In this document: positions 8,039 to 12,794 of the stretch, piece after piece
Layout: each line of letters opens with the position of its first letter
Position numbering within the stretch: position 1 is the first letter of the stretch
Assembly: GCA_023128635.1 (NCBI GenBank)
Contig: JAGMDP010000169.1
Coordinates: 1 to 12,794 of the forward strand
Direction: 5' to 3'
DNA from: Candidatus Heimdallarchaeota archaeon
Lineage (GTDB): Archaea; Asgardarchaeota; Heimdallarchaeia; JABLTI01
Length of the DNA stretch: 12,794 nt
The notes under the pieces: generated by a model
What the model saw: the letters and a program-made list of their open reading frames with translations, nothing else
Told to the model about the DNA's origin: nothing
Database searches by the model: none
Position numbers and translations under genes: made by a program

Positions 8039-8046
8039 TATATTTA
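8039..8046 (+). promoter_or_regulatory. TATA box of the permease gene
   Basis: TATATTTA is centred about 28 bases before the ATG at 8071 and preceded by A-rich DNA that could act as a BRE. It predicts initiation at or next to 8071. A GTG at 8062, in the same frame, would fall at or before the transcription start, so this box favours ATG 8071 as the true start. Confidence 0.55.
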
Positions 8047-8070
8047 GAATTGTTAATTTAAGTGGTAATA

Positions 8071-11061
8071 ATGGCAATTGGATTCTATTTCAAATCCGCT
8101 TTCAGGAATATTTGGAACAATAAGAGAAAATCCTTTGTTTTTCTTATTGGAATCTCCATTTCTCTTACTATTATAATTTCCCTTAGTTCATGGTCCACAA
8201 CTGCTTCTACACTGGCAATTAGAGACTTTGCCAATGATCAAGACTATGATTTAAGAGTGCGCTCTTATATCCCTCAAAATTTACCCACTATTCAGAATTG
8301 GTTGAATAATCAATCAATAGTTGAATCCACAGCTCGATTATATCATAATCTTGCTTTCTTTAATGCAGAAGACAAGAATCCATTTTATCGTTTTTGGCCA
8401 CTTGATGATCAAGAAAACAATGATGATCCAGTTACTATAACAACGTTATTTCTCTTTCCAAATCAAAGCATTGAGAGGATTTCAAGGCAGTTCAATGTGG
8501 AAGGTGAGTTTGATTTAGGATTAAATGATGTTTTGATTAGCAGAAAACATGCTGAACAAATGAAATATTATCTAAACGTCACAGTTGAACCAGGTATGAC
8601 TATTAATCTCACCGTGTGTAGACAAAGCGTTGATTTTGGAGTATTCTTATTCCAATATGAACCAATTAATTTCTACAATATCACAGTCAGAGGGATCTAC
8701 GATAGTAGAAGTTCTGTAACAATGTTACAACGTACATTCTCTCATGAGCAAATTAAAGATTCAATAATCTTCCTAAAAGAAAACATGTTAGATGTAGATA
8801 TTGTTAGAATGGAACAAAATGGTCTAACACCTATTTTAGTAGCTAAATGTAAAGGCAATGTGCTAGCAAGTGATGGAATCAATGAGGTAACTGCAAAGAT
8901 AGAACAATTATCAGAATTTCTTGTAATTGCTCATCCAACTTCTTTAGCTTTCATTCTTGACATTCCATATAGCAATTTATTACAAGTTTATAGTAGGGCA
9001 AATTCACTTATGGTAGTATTAGTTCCAGTGATTCTTTTAGGGACAATCCAAGCCATATTAACTACGAATATTATCCTTGATAACCGGAAAATAGAAATTG
9101 AAATTTATCAAGAAAAAGGTGGTCAGAAGTGGCAAATTATTGGGGCAATATTAATTGAATTTTCTATACTCTCAATTATTGCTATTGTCTTTTCAATAAT
9201 CTTATCTCTAATAGTTGCATCTTTAATACCTGCTATTGCTTCCCAAGAATTAACAGCATCCTCATTTGCTGATTTCTTTATGAATATTGAATTTTCATAT
9301 TTAATAGCAGCAATATCTTCAAGTGTTGCTATAATCATAGTTTCATTATTTGTTATAATAAAAGTGAATCAAATACTGAGTTCTGATATTTCAGAGAGAG
9401 ATCTCATCTTTAGAGAAAAATTGCAAAAACTCATAACTATAATTACTCTTTCTGTCTTAACAGGAGCCACAATTGTTATTTTTATTGTTTTCGCGGTAAT
9501 CTATGGAAGGAAATATGGAGGAGTCTACACTTTTTCCGTAGATAATACACAAAAAAGTTCACTACTATTTATTACTCTCTCCATCGGAATTCTACTTATA
9601 GCTGGCTTATTATCAATAGGACTATTTTCATTGCTTGGAAATATTGACAAATTACCGGTAATTAAAGACTTTTTGAAGAAAACCAAGAAAACAAAAGCAG
9701 GAAGAAAAAGAGTTTCTTACTTGCATATATTTCTATTAGTTGTTTTCTTTTTATTTATTCTTTCAAGTACAATTCTTAGGTTTCTTAATAAAAGAATCAT
9801 GCGAAAAAATAGTTTCTTCTTAGTAAACTATTTCAGAAATTCCAAATACAAATTAAACACAACCATGATTATCTTATTAATAATGACAAGCACGATATTT
9901 TTTGCATTAACACTGATAAGTACTATGCAAAGCACCGACGTGGAAGTCAAATATTATAATAACGGTGCTGATTTAAGGATTGTAACTCAAGATATTCATC
10001 ACTCTTTTGAGGATAATCTTACACAAATCGAAGGCATTAATGAAACTATGAGTGTTATGAAAACTAGTGGAAGATATGGTTCTGATACTCTTTTAACCTT
10101 GTATGGTATTGATCCGATTAAATATAGTTCCATTGGGAGATGGATTGAGAGTAGTTTCTATACAAAAGATGTTCCTGAAAATTATGATGCTTCAAATTAT
10201 GAAGATTGGTTAGAAATTCTCAAAGCAAATGAAAATGGTACTCTAGTTAGTGATGTGTTAGTTGAATTAAGTCCATCTTTAACATTTGGTAGAATTGTGC
10301 AAATTAACTCCTTACCAATTGAAGCTACTCTAGGTAGTGATTTCTTCAATGTTACAGGAATAATTCATTCCGCACCGGGATTTGGATTATCATCAGGAAT
10401 AAATCTAGAATTAGAACAACCAAATGATTATTACATGATAATAAATGAGGAAAAAATCTTTGACGAGTATGGAATAATATCATCGAATCTATTCTTTGCC
10501 AGCTTAGATCAAGGGGCAAATGTTGACCAAGTAATAGCTGAATTGCTGGAGCTCGATGAAGTAATCGCAGTAAATCCTGAGCTTGTTAGTGAAGATTTTA
10601 CAGAACGATATGTTAACAATTACGTCCCTTCACTAAGAGTATTCTTAATAATGCAAATAATTTTCACCGGAATTATAGGATTACTTGTAATTATTTCAAA
10701 TATTGATTACATTATGACTCAAAGAAAACAAGAAACTGCAATCTTTACAGCCTTAGGAAATACTAATGCAAATTACCTAAGAATGACTGTTACGGAAGTA
10801 TCTATTATAGTTTTAACAACAATTATTGCAGGAATAATTATAGCCATACCATTGACTTTGTTGACAACAGCGGTAATAGTACCATTCTTAACGGATATTT
10901 TGATAATTCCTTATAGTTTCAGTATTAACTACCTTGTATCTGGAGGAATTATATTAGCATTGTTTCTTATAGCATTTCTAGGGGCAATACCTTCTATCAT
11001 AAGAAATAGTAGACAAAAAACAGCAGAAGCAATAAAAGATGAAACCTCAGGAGCTTATTAG
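8071..11061 (+). CDS. FtsX/MacB-type ABC transporter permease, two extracellular domains
   Basis: This 996-residue membrane protein has a duplicated FtsX layout. Numbered from ATG 8071, helix 1 (about 22-42) is followed by a large extracellular domain (43-312) with two cysteines (C183, C260), then helices near 313-337, 357-388 and 409-433. Further hydrophobic segments lie near 453-480, 497-524 and 551-572. The second half repeats the pattern: helix 598-618, extracellular domain (620-855), helices near 857-880, 909-937 and 956-978. The motif RKQETAIFTALGNTN (885-899) is the typical FtsX/MacB coupling segment that contacts the ATPase; RKIEIEIYQEKGG (339-351) is its counterpart in the first half. 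Such permeases pair with a MacB/LolD-type ATPase to transmit force outward for lipoprotein, peptide or wall-enzyme tasks. No ATPase gene lies in the window. The gene ends with TAG. A GTG at 8062 would add three residues but fits the promoter poorly. Confidence 0.88.
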   Translation: MAIGFYFKSAFRNIWNNKRKSFVFLIGISISLTIIISLSSWSTTASTLAIRDFANDQDYDLRVRSYIPQNLPTIQNWLNNQSIVESTARLYHNLAFFNAEDKNPFYRFWPLDDQENNDDPVTITTLFLFPNQSIERISRQFNVEGEFDLGLNDVLISRKHAEQMKYYLNVTVEPGMTINLTVCRQSVDFGVFLFQYEPINFYNITVRGIYDSRSSVTMLQRTFSHEQIKDSIIFLKENMLDVDIVRMEQNGLTPILVAKCKGNVLASDGINEVTAKIEQLSEFLVIAHPTSLAFILDIPYSNLLQVYSRANSLMVVLVPVILLGTIQAILTTNIILDNRKIEIEIYQEKGGQKWQIIGAILIEFSILSIIAIVFSIILSLIVASLIPAIASQELTASSFADFFMNIEFSYLIAAISSSVAIIIVSLFVIIKVNQILSSDISERDLIFREKLQKLITIITLSVLTGATIVIFIVFAVIYGRKYGGVYTFSVDNTQKSSLLFITLSIGILLIAGLLSIGLFSLLGNIDKLPVIKDFLKKTKKTKAGRKRVSYLHIFLLVVFFLFILSSTILRFLNKRIMRKNSFFLVNYFRNSKYKLNTTMIILLIMTSTIFFALTLISTMQSTDVEVKYYNNGADLRIVTQDIHHSFEDNLTQIEGINETMSVMKTSGRYGSDTLLTLYGIDPIKYSSIGRWIESSFYTKDVPENYDASNYEDWLEILKANENGTLVSDVLVELSPSLTFGRIVQINSLPIEATLGSDFFNVTGIIHSAPGFGLSSGINLELEQPNDYYMIINEEKIFDEYGIISSNLFFASLDQGANVDQVIAELLELDEVIAVNPELVSEDFTERYVNNYVPSLRVFLIMQIIFTGIIGLLVIISNIDYIMTQRKQETAIFTALGNTNANYLRMTVTEVSIIVLTTIIAGIIIAIPLTLLTTAVIVPFLTDILIIPYSFSINYLVSGGIILALFLIAFLGAIPSIIRNSRQKTAEAIKDETSGAY

Positions 11062-11105
11062 CTACTAATTTCATATTACCTTTTATGCTGTAAAATGAAA
11101 GTAAA

Positions 11106-11372
11106 TTAGAGTTTTAAATCATAATATTCGCTTTCACGAGATTTTATGGGATCAAGCTCTTCCTCAGTCTTTTCTCTGAAACGTAAGAAATTCCTGATTA
11201 GATAAACAAACAGCATTATTGGTACAGGTAAAATAAATATAACCCAATACGAAAAACCAAATGTAAAACCAATAATAATCTATAAAGCATATCCTATAGA
11301 AACTACTAACCCATAAAAACGGTAAAACTTATCGAAGACTCTTCCTGACAAGAATTTTTCTCCTCTATTCAT
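11106..11372 (-). pseudogene. Small two-helix membrane protein interrupted by an in-frame TAG
   Basis: Reading from ATG 11372 gives 30 codons, then TAG at 11282-11280, then 57 more sense codons in the same frame to TAA at 11106, 88 residue positions in all. Both halves make sense as one protein: a basic N-terminus (MNRGEKFLSGRVFDKFYRFY), a hydrophobic stretch crossing the stop (GLVVSIGYAL, stop, IIIGFTFGF), a second membrane segment (YWVIFILPVPIMLFVYLI, 42-59) and a charged cytoplasmic-like tail. A TATA-like box and AAAAGGAAATT before the ATG look intact. I do not recognise the family. It may be a recent pseudogene, a sequencing error (one base change would restore Trp, Tyr or Gln), or read-through. 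The gene converges on the permease, whose stop is 44 bases away. Confidence 0.6.
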
Positions 11373-11402
11373 AATTTCCTTTTATATTAATATGGGTTTA
11401 TC

Positions 11403-11412
11403 TTTTATATAT
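11403..11412 (-). promoter_or_regulatory. TATA box of the small membrane protein gene
   Basis: The minus strand reads ATATATAAAA, centred about 36 bases before the ATG at 11372. It predicts a leader of about 9-10 bases holding AAAAGGAAATT, whose AGGA could act as a Shine-Dalgarno site. The promoter is intact although the gene is interrupted. Confidence 0.45.
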
Positions 11413-11446
11413 AATTTATCTATTATCAAAAAATATTTTAGAGATT

Positions 11447-11815
11447 TTATTTTGCAGATGTATCAGTTTGCATCATACCCCACTTATGTCCTTCTGGGTC
11501 TTTGAAAAGCGCTAACCATCCAACGCCTGGTACAGGCATTTTATCCCCAATAATAATCCCTCCATTATCTATGACTTCTTTTATTGCTACATCAATAACC
11601 GGAACATCTATTGTATTAGCTGGTTCTTCTTCTGGATCATCTCTACGACCAAGACCACTATTTATTCCAGGTTCATCCTCTTTCCCTGTTTCTATCAATT
11701 AATATTCTGTTGGTCCATCCCACTTGACAAATTTCCAATCAAATACTTTAGTGTAAAATTCAATTGTTTTTTCTATATCTTCAGCTATTAATTCAAAATG
11801 TACAACTCTGGGAAT
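11447..11815 (-). pseudogene. VOC (glyoxalase/bleomycin-resistance-like) protein, in-frame TAA and no start codon
   Basis: The frame encodes one continuous VOC-fold protein of about 122 residues. It begins IPRVVHFELIAEDIEKTIEF (from 11815), continues to KFVKWDGPTEY, meets TAA at 11701-11699, then resumes LIETGKEDEPGINSGLG and ends with VGWLALFKDPEGHKWGM, the usual second-half motif. In relatives I recall, the interrupted position is tryptophan (EYWL), so TGG would have changed at two bases. The 5' end is also abnormal: between the upstream in-frame TAA at 11839 and the conserved N-terminus there is no ATG, GTG or TTG, while a TATA box predicts initiation near 11813, exactly where ATT stands in place of a start codon. 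An ATG at 11826 lies in another frame. VOC proteins are metal-dependent lyases, dioxygenases or resistance proteins; this one is probably inactive. Beyond its stop, six T residues (11433-11428) may terminate transcription. Confidence 0.72.
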
Positions 11816-11835
11816 GTAATCACCATTGATTTGTA

Positions 11836-11843
11836 TTTATATA
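11836..11843 (-). promoter_or_regulatory. TATA box of the VOC gene
   Basis: The minus strand reads TATATAAA, a near-ideal archaeal TATA box. Its centre is 24-25 bases before the ATT at 11815, where the conserved VOC N-terminus begins, so the ancestral gene was probably leaderless and started there. Confidence 0.55.
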
Positions 11844-11874
11844 GATGATTTACAAGAAATAAAGTTAATTCTTA

Positions 11875-11899
11875 ACAAATTCATTCTATAATAATTTGT
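11875..11899. promoter_or_regulatory. Dyad between the VOC and glycosylase genes
   Basis: ACAAATT (11875-11881) and AATTTGT (11893-11899) form a perfect 7-bp inverted repeat with an 11-base spacer in the divergent region 11816-11945. It lies upstream of the likely promoters of both genes. The sequence differs from the dyad at 7960-7984. A regulator site is possible; chance in AT-rich DNA is not excluded. Confidence 0.22.
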
Positions 11900-11945
11900 A
11901 AAGACCCTTGAAAAAAGTAATAAATAAAATTCATTGATTACAGTT

Positions 11946-12794
11946 ATGATTGAAATTTCCAGAGAACAAGCTCAGCAATTTATTTTGCAAATACAAGGAT
12001 TAACAACAGATAATTCATCTTTGACATTATTAGATATTATTAAGAGAATACATAACTTACAAATTGATACTATTTCTGTAGTAGCTCGAGCTCAAGATTT
12101 AACAATTTTTAATCGTAAACTTGATTATCAAGAAGGACAAATCTGGAAATTGCTGGAAGAGAAAAAACTTTTCGAATTCTGGTCTCATGGAATTTGTTTA
12201 ATTCACTATGATGAATTTCCGTTTTATGCTTGGAAAATGGAATATAAAAAAGAAAATCCATCCAATTGGTGGAGAAAATGGTTGCCAAAGAATAAGGATA
12301 TCATAAATAGTGTTTACAAGCATGTAAAGAAAAATGGTCCGACTAGGAGTGCTGATTTTAAAAGAGAAGAAATTCGTAAAAGTGAAGGTTGGTGGGATTG
12401 GAAAAAAGAGAAATTAGCTTTAGAAGTACTATTTGATCAAGGAAAATTACTCATCGCTTATAGAAAAAATTTCCAAAAATATTATGATTTAAGTGAAAGA
12501 GTTCTACCATCAGGAATAAACACAGAACCACTTGGAAAAGATGAATTAGCAGATTATCTATTACAAACAGTTTGTTCTTCTCTTGGAATAGTTAGTTATG
12601 AAGAATTACGACACTATATTGGAATGGGTGTTTTTAGATATCTTTGGAAAAATAATCGGAAATTTATATTGAATTATCTTCAAAATAAAGTAGAAGAAGA
12701 CAAATTAATTGAAATTAATATTGAAAGCCAAGAAACCAAGCACTTCATATTGAAAGAACACGAAAGCAAATTAAATAATTTGGACACCAATTTA
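11946..12794 (+). CDS. YcaQ/AlkX-type winged-helix DNA glycosylase, C-terminus cut by window edge
   Basis: 283 codons run open from ATG 11946 to the window edge; family members are about 350-420 residues. It matches the HTH_42 (YcaQ/AlkZ) family: an N-terminal winged-helix part with LQIDTISVVARAQDL (38-52), then LFEFWSHGICLI (75-86), later GPTRSADF (131-138), GWWDWKKEKLALEVLFDQGK (148-167) and YYDLSERVLPSG (179-190). Q39-I40-D41 fits the catalytic Q-x-D motif of the YcaQ/AlkX branch; the AlkZ branch has Q-x-Q. Characterised members remove alkylated bases and unhook interstrand DNA crosslinks, so a role in alkylation or crosslink repair is likely. The protein is soluble and acts on DNA. The start has no Shine-Dalgarno site; TAATAAATA near 11918-11926 could be its TATA element, which would make the message leaderless. 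Confidence 0.88.
   Translation, partial: MIEISREQAQQFILQIQGLTTDNSSLTLLDIIKRIHNLQIDTISVVARAQDLTIFNRKLDYQEGQIWKLLEEKKLFEFWSHGICLIHYDEFPFYAWKMEYKKENPSNWWRKWLPKNKDIINSVYKHVKKNGPTRSADFKREEIRKSEGWWDWKKEKLALEVLFDQGKLLIAYRKNFQKYYDLSERVLPSGINTEPLGKDELADYLLQTVCSSLGIVSYEELRHYIGMGVFRYLWKNNRKFILNYLQNKVEEDKLIEINIESQETKHFILKEHESKLNNLDTNL

Noticed and set aside
8062..8070. GTG start for the permease, adding three residues
   Set aside because: The TATA box at 8039-8046 predicts transcription to begin near 8071, and helix 1 and the family N-terminus fit ATG 8071.
11059..11109. Read-through of the permease TAG to the next in-frame TAG
   Set aside because: The protein already ends in a natural soluble tail after the last helix, and the 15 added codons show no conserved character.
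11447..11698. A separate 83-residue protein starting at TTG 11698
   Set aside because: It is only the second part of a VOC domain; its first part lies directly upstream in the same frame, so a broken single gene is the simpler reading.
11502..11702. 66-codon plus-strand frame across the VOC gene
   Set aside because: It is antisense to a recognisable VOC second half (KDPEGHKWGM), with low-complexity Pro/Ser/Ile residues typical of a shadow.
1..12794. CRISPR arrays, insertion sequences, phage genes, rRNA or tRNA
   Set aside because: No spaced direct-repeat array, transposase or integrase motif, terminal repeats or structural RNA pattern was seen by eye in any intergenic region.

Overview
The window reads as chromosomal DNA of an AT-rich archaeon, most probably an Asgard archaeon. 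Several genes have a TATA-like box about 25-32 bases before their start codon and no Shine-Dalgarno sequence, which is the archaeal leaderless layout. A large TPR protein ends in a longin/roadblock-like domain of a kind I associate with Asgard genomes. The lineage is inference; no rRNA or ribosomal gene is present to fix it.

Layout. 1-1974 (minus): the first two-thirds of a UvrA excinuclease subunit, with richer base composition than the rest and a strong Shine-Dalgarno site. 1975-2188: a divergent intergenic region with one TATA-like box and an operator-like dyad. 2189-3757 (plus): a CocE/NonD (S15-like) serine hydrolase. It converges, with a 12-base gap, on 3770-5947 (minus), the TPR plus longin-like protein. 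6067-7890 (minus): an S9 prolyl-oligopeptidase-family peptidase. 7891-8061: a divergent promoter region. 8071-11061 (plus): a large FtsX/MacB-type permease with two extracellular domains and no ATPase beside it. 11106-11815 (minus): two small genes in tandem that both look broken, a two-helix membrane protein with an in-frame TAG and a VOC (glyoxalase-like) protein with an in-frame TAA and no normal start codon. 11946-12794 (plus): the start of a YcaQ/AlkX-type winged-helix DNA glycosylase, cut by the window edge.

How the genes relate. There is no clear multi-gene operon; nearly every gene appears to have its own promoter. Two themes can be seen. Two different cytosolic serine hydrolases of proline-peptidase type (S15-like and S9) flank the TPR protein, suggesting peptide turnover. 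DNA crosslink and bulky-lesion repair genes (uvrA and a YcaQ-type glycosylase) sit at the two ends, about 10 kb apart, so any link is only suggestive. The items most worth following are the TPR-longin fusion and the tandem broken genes, whose promoters still look intact. I found no CRISPR array, tRNA, rRNA, transposon or phage gene.
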